From Eutypella sp. D-1 (lineage: Eukaryota; Ascomycota; Sordariomycetes; Xylariales; Diatrypaceae): a stretch of 64,000 nucleotides of DNA. The first letter of the stretch is position 1, and the number at the start of each line of letters is the position of its first letter. This document shows, one piece after another, positions 45,798 through 59,295 of this stretch. Below the pieces are notes generated by a model. That model saw only the letters and a program-made list of their open reading frames with translations, was not told where the DNA came from and searched no databases. The stretch covers positions 992,001 to 1,056,000 of the forward strand of contig JAJTTP010000011.1 in the NCBI GenBank assembly GCA_023313575.1, read 5' to 3'. The position numbers were made by a program, and so were the translations under genes.

Positions 45798-45822
45798 GGG
45801 GGGGGGGGGGGGAGAAAAAAAA
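45798..45822. repeat. G15 run followed by A-rich tract
   Basis: Fifteen G, then AG and eight A. Strongly slippage-prone, intergenic. Confidence 0.88.
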
Positions 45823-46226
45823 GTCGGCCGGGGTGCGGATCCATGGGAGACGGGAGGCGCAAGGCTCGGACGGAGGAAGTAAGGCAATAGTCGTAATTTT
45901 GTAATCATACACATTAAAAATGATTACATTCAACCAACCCAATAACATATGGTCTGACTTATGGCCATACTTTTAAACCATGTTGACCTCCCGGATCACG
46001 CTCTCGGAACCTTATTCGAGCATATAGGGTTGAATGTGCATCGTAGTCTTGCAGTAGGTACGTAGGACGGTCTATAGGACAACATATTTACCACAGCACA
46101 GCACAGCACGATGTAGCACAAGTCGGCCAGGCACGAATGAATCAAGAAGTTATGGGCAGGAACCTGGAATTCGAGGGCTGCTGCATCGAATTCATCCCCA
46201 ATCAAACGAACCCATACGCCCTAGGA

Positions 46227-46250
46227 CTATCTATCTATCTATCTATCTAT
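46227..46250. repeat. CTAT tetranucleotide array, six copies
   Basis: Six exact CTAT units about 25 bases beyond the stop codon of the Lys/Glu-rich gene (minus strand), so it is probably in its 3' untranslated region. Confidence 0.92.
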
Positions 46251-46273
46251 TCGGCGGCACTCCATGTACTACA

Positions 46274-47182
46274 CTACTCAACGGCGGTGTCAGATTTGTT
46301 CCTCTTCCGCTTCTTCTTCTTATTCTTCTGCTTCTTCTTACCCTTCGCTTCCTCCGCCGTCGTCACGACCCCTATCCCCTCGTCACCTGACCTCGGGTCC
46401 GGACTACCATCCACTCCCCCCGGTACCTCTCCACTCCCTGCATTCGCACCCGCATCGTTATCGCCGGACGCCTCCCCACTCCCGACTGCGACGTCGCCGG
46501 CACCGGCGCTACTACTACCGTCCCCGAGAGCAGCAGCAGCAGCAGCAGGATCCCCCCCTTCATCCTCCACCCGCCTCTTCTTCTTCGCGCGCCCGAGCCC
46601 ACTGCGTCCGGGCTCCTCATCCTCATCCTCGTCCTCAACCTCCCTACCACGACCCGCACCCTCGCCTCGAACCCCGCTCTTCGCGCCCACCGCCGCTCCG
46701 TCCTCGCGCCTCCGTCCTAGTCGCAGTCTCGAGCGCAGGATCTTGTTCTCGCGATCGCGGTCAGAGCCAGGGCCGGAGTTTTTAGCAGTGGCGACAGATG
46801 GCGTCCCGATCCCCGCGTTCGGATCGAGCGCCCGGTCCTCCGCGAACGCGGCCTCTTCGTCTTCGAGTCTCTTGCGGCGGTGCTCGCGGGCCCTCGCTGC
46901 CGCCGCCTCCTCCTTCTCTTCTTCTTCTTTCTTGCTGTTGCTGTTTTGGTGCTTGGTCGGGGCGAGGGCGGAGAAGGCGCCGTTGGTTTCGGGTTTGGTG
47001 GTGTTCGTGGGGGTGGGAGTGGGGCGCGAGAGCAAGGACGCGGACGCGAGTTTGGTCTGCGCGTCGAGGAGGAGCTGGATCCGGTTCATGGTCGCGGCGA
47101 AGTCGGGCGCGGGCGGGTTCTTCGCGCCCTTCGCCGCTGTTACCGTCGACGACGGAGCGGGTTTGGAAGATGTCGGCGCCAT
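46274..47182 (-). CDS. Low-complexity Lys/Glu/Ala-rich, probably nucleolar-type protein, 302 aa
   Basis: Single exon. The start is MAPTSSKPAPSST; the frame extends seven codons upstream only to a TTG. After a Pro/Ser/Thr-rich start, a short conserved-looking helix APDFAATMNRIQLLLDAQTK stands out (about residues 25-45). The remainder is charged: EEEEKEEAAAARAREHRRKR, several Arg/Asp/Glu tracts, an Ala/Gly/Ser stretch, and a very basic C-terminus KGKKKQKNKKKKRKRNK followed by SDTAVE. The basic tail is a strong nuclear or nucleolar signal. Nothing suggests an enzyme. The composition is so biased that the opposite strand has a 387-codon open frame (46137-47300), which I reject. It may belong to a fungal family of unknown function; I cannot name it. 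Confidence 0.65.
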   Translation of the reverse strand: MAPTSSKPAPSSTVTAAKGAKNPPAPDFAATMNRIQLLLDAQTKLASASLLSRPTPTPTNTTKPETNGAFSALAPTKHQNSNSKKEEEEKEEAAAARAREHRRKRLEDEEAAFAEDRALDPNAGIGTPSVATAKNSGPGSDRDRENKILRSRLRLGRRREDGAAVGAKSGVRGEGAGRGREVEDEDEDEEPGRSGLGRAKKKRRVEDEGGDPAAAAAALGDGSSSAGAGDVAVGSGEASGDNDAGANAGSGEVPGGVDGSPDPRSGDEGIGVVTTAEEAKGKKKQKNKKKKRKRNKSDTAVE

Positions 47183-48331
47183 CTTTTTTTTCTTTATTTT
47201 CAATATAAGTGCTTCGCGACAGAGATTGTTGGGTAGTGGTATGTTGCTGTTATCGCTGGAAGGCTACCATCATGCCGCGATTGCCTACCTACGTAGGTAG
47301 CCAATGTGGTGTTGTTTTGGGTGGAAGGGGCACAGGAAAGTTGCAACTTTGGACGAGGAAAAGAATCTCAGGTTACTTTACGTAAATGTCCGTAGAAAAC
47401 TTATGTGGGTCACTTTTTGAAGGGTATGTATGGAGTAGGTACCTCTTTGCCTAGGTACCTTGCGCCCGTGGTGCTCAGCCACGAGCATCAGCCACATCAC
47501 ACCTAACTATTGTGTCCCGATGCTTGCCGGCTCCGGCTCCGTCTCCGTCCCGGGCCCCGGTTGTAAAATTTGACGGTCATAGACCCCTGCAGCGTAACGG
47601 GATTCGGCTGGGGCCTTCTCACACTCTCTCTTACACCGGAGAGTACCGGGTCAGCGCCCTTCCTCTTTAAACCCAAGCTCGGAAAAGTATCGGGAAGGTA
47701 GCTGCTTCAAGTACCTAAGTATCGAATGCATACTGGACTTAAGCTTTATAGAGAACTCTATAGCTAATAGGGTCAAAAGCTTATGCGACAAGTTGGCTTA
47801 TTTCAACGCGTGGTTGACTTATATTTATGTAAATCTTATTGTATCATATCATCTACAAATAATTCGCAGAGCATGTGAGAGAAGCACATGTACCTAGGTA
47901 CCTAGGTAGGCATGTATGTACTAAATCGGATATAGCCGGGATTTCCCGTAGTATCGGTATGTGGAAGAAGCTCTGACCGAGAATGAAACGACCCGTGATT
48001 GGCTCAGTGGACAACAAAGTACCCATCTGATAGCAACGATAGCAATGATAGCATCGTGCAGCTGCCACTAATTTACATGCCACTTTACTTACCTGTTCCT
48101 ACTTAGTGGTTAGTGGTTTAGAGCAACTCTGTAGTGGTCAATTATTTCCCTCGTAGTTTAACTACTTCACGTTATCCGCCTAGGTGAGAGCATCGATCTC
48201 TACCAACGCTGTTACATCGTTTGTTTGTCTACCCTCCTCCTCACCTTATTTTCCTTCTTTTTAAACTCGGGTTGACTATCTAAACTCTCCCCTCCCCTTT
48301 CCTGTTCTCGCTGTATTTTTTCCCCTTCACG
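47183..48331. promoter_or_regulatory. Divergent promoter of the Lys/Glu-rich gene and LSC2
   Basis: A 1.15-kb region with TAGGTACCTA motifs near 47285, 47440 and 47893-47912 and a pyrimidine-rich leader (about 48230-48330) that runs up to the LSC2 start codon. No gene. Confidence 0.55.
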
Positions 48332-49461
48332 ATGTATAAGCTTGCCCGTAGCCGTGCTACGGCGTCTGTCTTGCGCTCTGCCAAGGTTGGTAGCCGTGAC
48401 GAAATTGGTGATTCTGACAAGATGGATAATGCGCTGACTCTTACTTTTCTCTCCCTCTTATGTCTGAGTAGCCCCAGATCGTTTCTCCACTCAGATCAGG
48501 CATTGCCCAGCAACAAAGGAGAAATCTCAGCATCCACGAATATCGCTCTGCCGATCTCCTACGACAGGTATACCTCCGACATACAGTTCCCGAATGCCAA
48601 TATCCGCTTCCGTACTGACCCTATCCTCCCTTAAAGTATGGCGTCGGAGTTCCCAAGGGCGCCAATGCGAACACTGCCGCTGAGGCCGAGAAGATCGCCA
48701 AGGATATCGGGACCGATGATATGGTCATCAAGGCCCAGGTCCTGGCTGGTGGTCGAGGGAAAGGCAGTTTTGACAATGGCCTGAAGGGAGGTGTCCGCGT
48801 CATCTACTCCCCTACCGAGGCCAAGATGTTCGCCGACCAGATGATCGGCCACAAGCTCATCACCAAGCAGACCGGTGCGGCTGGCCGCCTCTGCAACTCC
48901 GTCTATATCTGTGAGCGCAAGTTCGCCCGTCGCGAGTTCTACCTCGCTATCCTGATGGACCGCGGTTCCCAGGGCCCCGTCATCGTGTCCTCCTCCCAGG
49001 GCGGTATGGATATTGAGGGCGTTGCCAAGGAGAACCCTGACGCGATTAACACCACCTACATTGATATCAACACTGGCGTCACTGACGAGATCGCCCGCGA
49101 CGTTGCTACCAAGCTTGGCTTCAGCGAGCAGTGCATCGAGGATGCCAAGGACACCATCCAGAAGCTGTACAAGATCTTCCTCGAGAAGGATGCCACCCAG
49201 ATTGAGATTAACCCCCTCTCCGAGACCTCAGACCACCAGGTCCTCTGCATGGATGCCAAGTTTGGCTTCGATGATAACGCTGACTACCGCCAGAAGGAGA
49301 TCTTCTCATGGCGCGATACCACCCAGGAGGATCCCGAGGAGGTCCGCGCCGCCGAATCCGGCCTCAACTTCATCAAGCTCGACGGTGATATTGGCTGCCT
49401 CGTCAACGGCGCCGGTCTTGCCATGGCTACCATGGATATCATCAAGCTGAATGGCGGCCAG

Positions 49462-49493
<32 letters not shown>

Positions 49494-49918
49494 CACTCCC
49501 GCCGCCATCAGGGAGGCCTTCGAGCTGATCACCAACGACCCCAAGGTCACTGCTATCTTCGTCAACATCTTCGGTGGCATCGTTCGCTGCGACGCCATCG
49601 CCCACGGCCTCATCAACACCGTCAAGGCTCTCAACCTGAAGATCCCCATCATCACCCGGCTGCAGGGCACCAACATGGAGCAGGCCCACCAGCTGATCAA
49701 TGACTCCGGCATGAAGATCTTCTCTATCGACGACCTCCAGAGCGCCGCCGAGAAGTCCGTACAGCTCTCTAAGGTTGTCAAGATGGGTAAGTAACGATCT
49801 GCTATTCGGCCGGTATAGGCATACGAGAATCCGTGACGCTAACGTGTTTTCTTTTCTCTTCCTCTCTTATACAGCGCGGGAAATCGACGTCGGTGTGGAA
49901 TTTAGTCTGGGTATTTGA
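48332..49918 (+). CDS. LSC2: Succinyl-CoA ligase beta subunit, mitochondrial, 445 aa, four exons
   Basis: Exons are 48332-48385, 48478-48567, 48637-49786 and 49875-49918. Intron 1 has a GTTGGT donor; acceptor CAG at 48475-48477 is preferred, while TAG at 48469-48471 would add two residues in frame. The other introns are 69 and 88 nt. The N-terminus MYKLARSRATASVLRSAK is Arg/Ser-rich and lacks acids, a mitochondrial presequence. The mature start QQQRRNLSIHEYRSADLLRQ leads to YGVGVPKG and the ATP-grasp domain, with KAQVLAGGRGKGSF as nucleotide loop, SSSQGGMDIE, and IEINPLSET. The CoA-ligase domain carries NFLDVGGGATPAA and NIFGGIVRCD. The last exon gives AREIDVGVEFSLGI. With the alpha subunit it interconverts succinyl-CoA and succinate with nucleotide phosphorylation in the TCA cycle. 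Whether it uses ADP or GDP cannot be told here. Codon use is strongly biased to C-ending codons, as in highly expressed genes. Confidence 0.95.
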
Positions 49919-50653
49919 GAAACGGCATATAGATCTGGGTCCCGGTTTCAATCTGTACTAACTTCATCAGGCGTGTAATCTCGGGACGTGTTATGCAACA
50001 GGGAAAACGATAAAAAAGACCGCCATCGAACTAGAGAGAAAGGGAGGGAAGAGAGCAAGTTAGACTGGGGGATACTTGGTCTCCTTACCGCATGAATCCC
50101 TGAACATATCTCATGTCACCCCCTTATTTTCCTTGTGCAGGTCTTTTTTTCTTTCAAATCCTCTGGCGGAATAAGATTTCTTTTCCTATAGCGTTAGGAT
50201 GTTTTTTACACTGTTGCCTTATCCCGGTGCTCTCTACTTGTAGTGACAAGTTGTTTAGAAGTTTCAATGGAAGGAAATTGGTGCAAGATCTCGTGCAAAA
50301 GAATACGCATTTCCTTTTTCCGTGGCTTCCCGAAAATCTCTACTTGAGCGCTTCTCTTTTTTTCTCCGCTAACTTCCAGATAGAATTTCCGGATATCTAG
50401 CACTCCGGCTAATGCAACGTCGGGCCAAGAACCCCAACCCCTTTCTGCTCGCCTATCTTGCGGTCTTGAAGAATTCTTTCAACCTTGTAGCAAGCCAGTA
50501 TAGTGTAGTCCTGAACCGAATCCAGCCCGATCGTTACCAAAAAGCACGCTTCCGATCTGTGCAATCGATTTTCCTCCCTCCATCTCTTTCTCAGCTCCAA
50601 CTTTCCCCTCCATCCATCCCCTTTCTAACATCAACCCCCAAGTCAGCTGCACA
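49919..50653. other. Convergent 3' intergenic region
   Basis: Between the stop codons of LSC2 (+) and the single-pass membrane protein (-). T-rich 3' sequence; no gene. Confidence 0.6.
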
Positions 50654-51427
50654 TCACCGCATCGGCCTGCACGGCGAGACGTTCCAGCTGCGGTAGTTCT
50701 TCTCGAGAACGTAGACGGGACCGAAGGGGGCGGGGCCGGCGGCGGGGCCCTTGCCGAACACCTCCGCGACGACCCACAACGCCAGCAGCACGGCCACCAG
50801 CACCAGCACCGCCATCTCCAGGATCCGCGGCACCGCCCGCCCCGCCGCCCGCGCCCTGCACCGCAGATCGCGCATCCGGTCCACAAGCGCTGCATCTTGC
50901 TGCGGTTCCGGCTCTACCAACACCACCGTCGTTATCGTTGCCGTTGCCACCGTCCCATTCTCACTCCGCCTATCCGGCCCCACCACCACCACCTCCTCCT
51001 GCGTAGCACGCATCCACTCGACGCCGAACAGCTTCCGAAGCACCCAGCCGGGCCATCCGCCAGCGCGCCGCCACTCGCTCTCGCGGGCCTCGTGCTCGTG
51101 GCGTGCGCGCGCGCACCGCGCCCCGTGAGACCCCTGCAGGATGTCGTGGGCGGGCCAGGGGTCGCCGCCGTCACGGGCCGCCATCTCAGCCCAGTAAGCG
51201 CGCGCGGCACGCTCTGCTGCCTCCGCTGCCGCTCGGCGCCGCCTGTCCCCTGTCGTCGGCCATCGGTAGTACGGCGGCGACTCCTCGCGGCCCGCGCTGA
51301 AGGTCCCGAAGGGTCGGCGTGTGGGTGAGCTGAGGGCTGGTCGCTGCCACCATTGTGTTGGTGTTGGTGTTGGTGTTAGTGCGTATGGGTCTGCTGCCCG
51401 GTCGGTTGTTGCTTTCCAGGAGAACAT
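50654..51427 (-). CDS. Single-pass membrane protein of unknown function, 257 aa
   Basis: Single exon, from the ATG that gives MFSWKATTDRAADPY; an upstream extension starts only at TTG. The first 200 residues are hydrophilic and very rich in Arg, Ala and Glu, with a helical Ala/Arg stretch (RRRRAAAEAAERAARAYWAE) around residues 62-80. Residues about 202-223 (ILEMAVLVLVAVLLALWVV) are one strong membrane helix. After it a short tail ends VYVLEKNYRSWNVSPCRPMR, whose NYRSWNVSPC part looks conserved and may be lumenal with a N-glycosylation sequon (NVS). This is a type of tail-end membrane protein seen in filamentous fungi. I recognise no named family. GC-rich codons open long antisense frames, which I do not call. 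Confidence 0.65.
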   Translation of the reverse strand: MFSWKATTDRAADPYALTPTPTPTQWWQRPALSSPTRRPFGTFSAGREESPPYYRWPTTGDRRRRAAAEAAERAARAYWAEMAARDGGDPWPAHDILQGSHGARCARARHEHEARESEWRRAGGWPGWVLRKLFGVEWMRATQEEVVVVGPDRRSENGTVATATITTVVLVEPEPQQDAALVDRMRDLRCRARAAGRAVPRILEMAVLVLVAVLLALWVVAEVFGKGPAAGPAPFGPVYVLEKNYRSWNVSPCRPMR

Positions 51428-53955
51428 TGGGGGGCTTGAGGTTTTGGGACTCCTAGCCGACTGTCTTCTGTGGCTGAGGGATGAAGGCAAGATCTCGCCT
51501 GTTGCTACTTGCTGTAGTAGGTAGTTGGTGAAATCGCTCTAGGAGACAACCTTGCGCTAGGTAGATTGCCGAAAGGGGAGCCCGGGAACGATGCTAGGAG
51601 GACTATGTTCATTCGCCGCGTATGCTGATTAGCTGTCACTTCGAATGGGGTTGAATGCGGCGCGGGTGATATCTCCTGCTATTTAATATCGTCTTCGAGA
51701 GCACGTTGCGGTGAGGTACGATTCACTGATTTTAGAAAGGGTGGATAAACGGGTGCGTTACTCCTCATCGATGGCTAGAAAGAGAGGAGCAAAGTGGCAG
51801 GTGAATCATAGATCATGTGTCATTTCCAACAAAAAAGATGAAATCACTTGGAAGTTTGATTTCAAACTGGATAGGTGAATAGGTTGAGATGAATAAACAG
51901 GGCAGGTAGGTATGTGTGTGTATGCGATGTGGTGAATAGTGGTGTAACTGGAAGCCTACTGGACTAAGTGGTCAGGATCCGGAGCAAGAGTGACGCGGGA
52001 AGAAGATGAATAAGGTTCCCCGTTATTCCAGATTGCCGGAATCTGTGCTCCTTCCATCGCTGCCTACTTAAATATTTATGCACCTTGCTACCGAAATGAA
52101 TAATCATTTCACTGTACTGGACATCTAGGTAGCTATCGAGGGGAGAGCTCCTGAAAGCTCCGAGGCAGTTAATGCGCTACCCGTTCACGACGGTCTCACC
52201 AGCCCTCTCTGTACCTCTTGGTAAGCCCTCATGGCGAAAAGATGCCATTGTCACTTGAGACAGCCAGGCGGAATGGTGGCATGACTGGCCGTGTTTTCCC
52301 AAAGCCAGAATCTACAGATAAATGGTTTAAATCGCAAGCTCAAGGGCAATCTGAGACGTGCAGATGTGGAGTGTTTGCGCCTTTCTTTTTTTTCTTTTAC
52401 ATTTCTGTCAATTCAGCTTTCCGGCTTGCCCCCTCAGCATCATGCAGCTTCCTGATAGCAAGATGGTCGGGCATCTACTATTCGTGATGATTTCCTTACA
52501 CCGATCCCCTTGGCTACAGCCTTCTAGAATGTAAGCCGTCGTGCGGGACGCTGGCGGGCGGTAGAGTTCAAAGAGTCACACTCAGACAGGCACATCTTGT
52601 CGCCTACCTGCTACTGATTGAGGTGTTAACACACAAAGGAACTTGCAGGAGCCGAAGCAGTTTGAAGTTTCTATAGAAGCATTCGAACTTCGTAGATAGA
52701 AGCTTATCATTGTGATTACGACTCAGCGTGAACAATACCCTTTATGTGCAGGGGGCGGCTGGCCATTTCATCCAGAACGCAGTCGATGCTTGCTACCTGC
52801 TTTCTTACTGTCACGATAGGTTTCATATTTTTACATAGATGGTCAACTGTGGTCCAATCTTGTCACCTAACCAGCAACAAGTGCCGATATCGTATCCTCA
52901 GTCTCTCGCTCGCAAGAACACGCGAGAGCGCCCGAGGAAATCCTACCATTCTGAACTGTTATGGTTCCAGCTATAGAAATATTCTGAATCGAGATAAAGT
53001 ATGAAAACTATGATCTTTATTCACCTGTGCGGCGATCTTGGGAATCCTTTCAGGGCGCTTCCTGTTTCTTTAGAATGGACAGCATCTTCTGGCTCTACAT
53101 ACAGTTGATAGAAGGCTCATAGGATGAGGGTAGGAATCTCATGTGCGTCTCACGTACGATGAGAATATGAGACCAGACCGGACCTATACCCGAGATATGC
53201 CTGGCTGGCTGGGAATTACTTGGCGATGCATTGAAGTCCTCAGAGGCCGGTCCTTTGGCGTATGACGGAAGCTGTCTTAGCAGTCTTCGGCCAGCCCACC
53301 AAAGCCTAACAACGACGAGAGCCGCGACTTCGGTATTAGATCATGAGAGTATGTACCGCTGCCACCTTGTTCACGATCCCGAGTAGCAATCGGCGATTTG
53401 AATTTCGTGGCATCTACAGTGCAGATGTGACGTCCACGCACTCTATTTAGTGTTAAAGGGGGGAAGCGTGGGCAGGCCAAAAAAAAACATATACAGGGTA
53501 TGCTTCGTAATATACTCCTGAGTCCTGCCGACCAAGCAATGCCAAATTTATTGGTGAGTTGAAACACATCACACAATGAAGGTGAGTAATTACTGAGAAT
53601 AATATGATAATTTTGGATAATGACATATACTAATAGACTAATTCCCGACTGGCCAGGTGTGTGTGTCATACCCGTAGACATGTTGCCTTTGCGGAACTAC
53701 TTAATTAGAAATATCCTTAGGTGCTTCATTATGACGTCATTTGCTCTGCACTATGAATAACAGGTACTATCTACAGGTGGGTGGATGATGTGGTACCTTC
53801 AAGGTTCTCTTAAGTGACAATTGCAGCAATTCATGTAACGAGTGCCGCAAACTGCTCTGCCGACTTCTTCAAGCTTATTACTTGCACAAAAATACAGTGA
53901 ATACCCCCAGCGTATGCTTAAGCGCTATATCTCACACTTAGCAAAACTGCGAAAG
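51428..53955. other. Intergenic region, 2.5 kb
   Basis: Upstream of the membrane protein (-) and of the fructosamine-kinase-like gene (+). A 134-codon frame on the minus strand (53277-53681) shows no family. No RNA gene or repeat stands out beyond G-rich patches near 51350. Confidence 0.55.
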
Positions 53956-55045
53956 ATGCCACCAACAGTCGATCCTGCCATTATCGAAGGCTTGGGCCTC
54001 GACCCCAATGTGACCAAGATAGCAACGCATGGCGGTTCGGGTTTTGCCTCGACATTTAAGCTATCTTCTATCGTCGATGGCAAGGAGAGGAACTACTTCA
54101 TAAAAACCGGGAGTGGGCCGGAGTCGGAGGTTATGTTCAAAGGTGGGCGACGCAACTGGCTTGGCCACCACGATCAACGGTCCATTGTAAAACTGACAGA
54201 AGTCCAGGAGAGCACGAGTCGCTGAATGCTATCCACTTCTCCGTGCCGAAATTTTGCCCCCGGTCCTACGCGCACGGTGCTTTCCGGGACAGTCCGAACA
54301 AGCACTTTATGGCGACAGACTTCCTGGACCTCCGGTCGTCGGGACCCGCCGGCTCGGGCGAGTCCTTGGCAAAGAAGCTTGCACGCCTCCACACGACGCC
54401 CGCCCCGGTTCCGGAGGGGTTTGAAAAGCCAATGTTCGGGTTCCCGGTTACGACATGCTGCGGGTCGACACCGCAGGACAACTCGTGGAAGGCCTCCTGG
54501 GCCGATTTTTACGCAAACAACCGCCTGCGCGCTATTCTGCGGCAGGGAATCCGGTCCAACGGCTCCGACCCGGAATTATCGGCTGCCGTTGAGAAGACCG
54601 CCTGTGCCGTTGTGCCCCGTCTCCTCGGCGAGGGGCATCCAAAGGGCGTCCGGCCTGTCGTTATCCACGGCGACCTGTGGAGCGGGAATCATGGCCGCGG
54701 CAGGATTGCCGGCGAGGGCGGCGTCGAGGAGGTCGTATTCGACCCCTCTGCAGTCTATGGTCACTCCGAATACGAGCTCGGCATCATGCGGATGTTCGGC
54801 GGCTTCGGCAGCAGCTTCTGGAAGGAGTACGAGACTCTTGTGCCCAAGGCCGAGCCCAAGGAGGAGTGGGAAGACCGTGTGTCGCTCTATGAACTGTAGG
54901 TGGACCCAGCCCGGGGAGAATTGGGCGATTGCCACGCTAACAACGGAGTAGATACCACCACCTGAATCACTGGGCGATATTCGGGGGAGGTTACAGGGGC
55001 GGCGCCATGTCGATCATGAAGAAGTTAAATGCTAAGTATGGCTAG
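53956..55045 (+). CDS. Fructosamine-3-kinase family protein, 322 aa, three exons
   Basis: Exons are 53956-54142, 54208-54895 and 54952-55045. Introns of 65 nt (GTGGGC...CCAG) and 56 nt (GTAGGT...GTAG) keep frame. I chose MPPTVDPAIIEGLGLDP because this is where the family usually begins; an in-frame ATG at 53914 would add 14 residues. THGGSGFASTFKL is the glycine loop and FIKTG carries the ATP-binding lysine. MFKGEHESLNAI follows across intron 1. RPVVIHGDLWSGNHG is the catalytic loop, with the essential Asp in HGDLWSGN, and VVFDPSAVYGHSEYELGIMR has the metal-binding Asp. The last exon gives YHHLNHWAIFGGGYRGGAMS. FN3K enzymes phosphorylate sugars linked to protein lysines so that the adduct breaks off; the exact sugar specificity (fructosamine or ribulosamine) is not visible. 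The gene is intact. Confidence 0.92.
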
Positions 55046-55535
55046 GACTCTATGGTCATGTACATAACTATAACATTCAAGGACTATGGACACGATAATT
55101 CGTGAGGGGAAGTGTTAATATAGACGTCCCCCTTGGTCACTTGCAGTAGAGAAGCTTGGTAAGAACTCGGGAGCAAGAGCTACCCATGACTTAACTTTGA
55201 AGACTCATTTAGAGTCATGATTTGTGACCCAGGCATAAATACTTGCCGATTTTTATATCCAGCCATACACTTACTCCCACAGACATGGCGATCTTCAGGG
55301 TAAACCAACGGGGGAAAAAGCTTAGCTTGGTTATTATAATCGGTGGTACGTCCCGGCCGGGTCCCACATTTCCCTCCTTACCCCAACCCGAACGCCATCG
55401 CGCCGCTAAAGCCCGCCCCAAAACTCTACAACAACCAACTAATCAAATCCACAGCAAGCGAAGGATTTCAGGTACAGCACCCATTTTTCTTTAGAACTCG
55501 TAGACTTGGCTGGATTCGGTCTTCTACGACGGGCC
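55046..55535. other. Intergenic region between two kinase genes
   Basis: A 490-bp stretch between the FN3K-like stop and the NRK-like start, same strand. It is the promoter region of the NRK-like gene. No gene. Confidence 0.6.
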
Positions 55536-56614
55536 ATGGCCTCAACTACGATAGACGGCGGCAAGAGGAAGGCGGTCGTCGTCGGCATAAGCGGGGCTTC
55601 GTCAAGCGGGAAGACAACGCTGGCGAGACTGTTGCGCGATGTCTTCCCCGGCACCTTCATACTGCATGAGGATGACTTCTACAAGCCGGAGGCCGAGTGC
55701 GTCTTTCCTCTTTTCTCTTTTTTCCGTCCCATTCCCCCGCTGTGTGTCTAGTAATTTGGCTGACTGTCGAGCGCAGGATCCCAGAGAAGGACGGCGAACT
55801 GGATTGGGACTGCCCCGAGGCGCTCTGTGTGCCCGACATGATTAGAGCACTTTCGCACATACGGGAGAGCGGAACGTTTCCGGTAAGTGTGCCGCGATCA
55901 GCCGGCTGGCCTTGGCCGGATCAATCAGGGCCCTCGGGATGTCTAGGTCGCATGCACGATGCACCATAGCGAGATAAGGCCGTCGAGTTCCGTCGCTGAT
56001 CAGACACCGCATGATAGCCCTTCGTGGACTCGAAGGAGGACCAGAACTCGATAGGCGCGTGCCCCGTCTCAGAGGCCAAGATCGCCGCCATGAAAGCGAA
56101 GGTGCAGGCGTGGCTAGAGCCGGGACAACCTGGACACGCGATCCTGCTCTCCCCATGGCCGCCATCGTCATCGGCGACAAAGGAGGAGGAAGAAAAGGGG
56201 TCGCCGCTGAAGATCTGCCTCTTGGATGGGTTCCTACTGTACGCGGCGCCGACGACGGTGCTGGGGTCGTCAGTGGCGCCGCTGCTAGACGTGCGACTGT
56301 TCCTGCGGGTGAGCCGGGAGCGTGCGACGGCGCGGCGCTCCGCCCGCGACGGCTACGCCACCCTCGAAGGCTTCTGGAAGGACCCACCGGGTTACGTCGA
56401 CCGTATCGTCTGGCCCAACTACGTTGCAAGCCACGCCTGGCTGTTCGAGCGTGGCGACGTCGAGTCCGGCGCCCTTGACCCCCGCGTCCTCGCTGATCAC
56501 AGTATCCACGCCCTACCCCCCAGCGCCGAGGTCGACGTCGACATGGATACTACCTTTGAGTGGGCCGTCGACACTCTCATGCGTGAGCTGGAGGCCCGGG
56601 CCGGCCTGCGGTAA
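55536..56614 (+). CDS. NRK1: Nicotinamide riboside kinase-like protein, 287 aa, three exons
   Basis: Exons are 55536-55696, 55777-55882 and 56018-56614. Introns of 80 nt (GTGCGT...GCAG) and 135 nt (GTAAGT...ATAG) join frame. The first ATG gives MASTTIDGGKRKAVVVGISG. GISGASSSGKTT is the P-loop, HEDDFYKPEAE the acidic substrate-binding segment conserved in NRK and uridine-kinase-like enzymes, then a DWDCPEAL motif, VDSKEDQNSIG after the second intron, LLDGFLLY (Walker B region), and ARRSARDGYAT, the Arg-rich lid. Nicotinamide riboside kinase turns nicotinamide riboside into NMN in NAD+ salvage; the motifs and size fit, but a fungal uridine-kinase-like role is not excluded. An inserted Ser/Glu/Lys stretch (SSSATKEEEEKG) makes it longer than yeast NRK1. 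Confidence 0.87.
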
Positions 56615-57069
56615 TGCTCACGAGCCGTGTTGAACAGGCTCGGCCGGGCCAGTCTGTCTGGGGACGCCATATGCACCAGACTGCGGAATATTCAGAATAG
56701 ACATTGATAGATGCGATAGCTTAGTGTATAGGCTAGTGATAGCTGACCACTTACTTAGATTCAGGTCACGTCAAAAGTTGAGCAGGTAGCAAAAAATGGG
56801 CCACGTCACTTATCCCCAAGGGCTGCTTAGAATGCTTCAGGCCGCGGCCATACTGCCTTGATAAATGGAGGGACAGTTTATGATGCGTGCGATGAAGCGA
56901 GAATTGCTGCAACGGCACGACTCCGAAGACGCAGCATGTCTTCACTCGATGAATTTGTTCTAGTAGGGTGTTGTTAACTATACCAACGAAGGGCTGCAGA
57001 GCACTTCATACAAGCCAAACAGCCTCGACAAGTTCCCTTCCACTCCCATAGATTTCCCCATCCGCCACT
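56615..57069. other. Convergent 3' intergenic region
   Basis: Between the stop codons of the NRK-like gene (+) and glucoamylase (-). No gene. Confidence 0.6.
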
Positions 57070-59162
<2,093 letters not shown>

Positions 59163-59236
59163 GACGGGCTGTGCAAGGATGGTGCTGTTGCTGTTCAGCA
59201 GATCACCGACGCCATGCCGAAGAGCGTCCATCATCG

Positions 59237-59244
59237 CTTATATA
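59237..59244 (-). promoter_or_regulatory. TATATAAG box of glucoamylase
   Basis: Reads TATATAAG on the minus strand about 75 bp before the glucoamylase ATG. Confidence 0.5.
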
Positions 59245-59295
59245 GACAGAGCCCTTTAGGGTCAGCAACCCTCATAGTAGACCTGATGCACGTAA

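Larger units (their letters stand above)
44709..46273. other. Convergent 3' intergenic region, 1.6 kb
   Basis: Between the stop codons of the HSF-type gene (+) and the Lys/Glu-rich gene (-). It includes T-rich stretches, a G15 run and a CTAT array. The frames in it are low-complexity and I call none of them. Confidence 0.6.

Noticed and set aside
46137..47300. 387-codon open frame on the plus strand opposite the Lys/Glu-rich gene
   Set aside because: It reads as Ser/Pro/Arg low complexity and mirrors the biased composition of the minus-strand gene; it has no domain and starts in flanking DNA.
53277..53681. 134-codon minus-strand frame
   Set aside because: Its composition does not look like a protein family and it lies in an AT-rich intergenic region.
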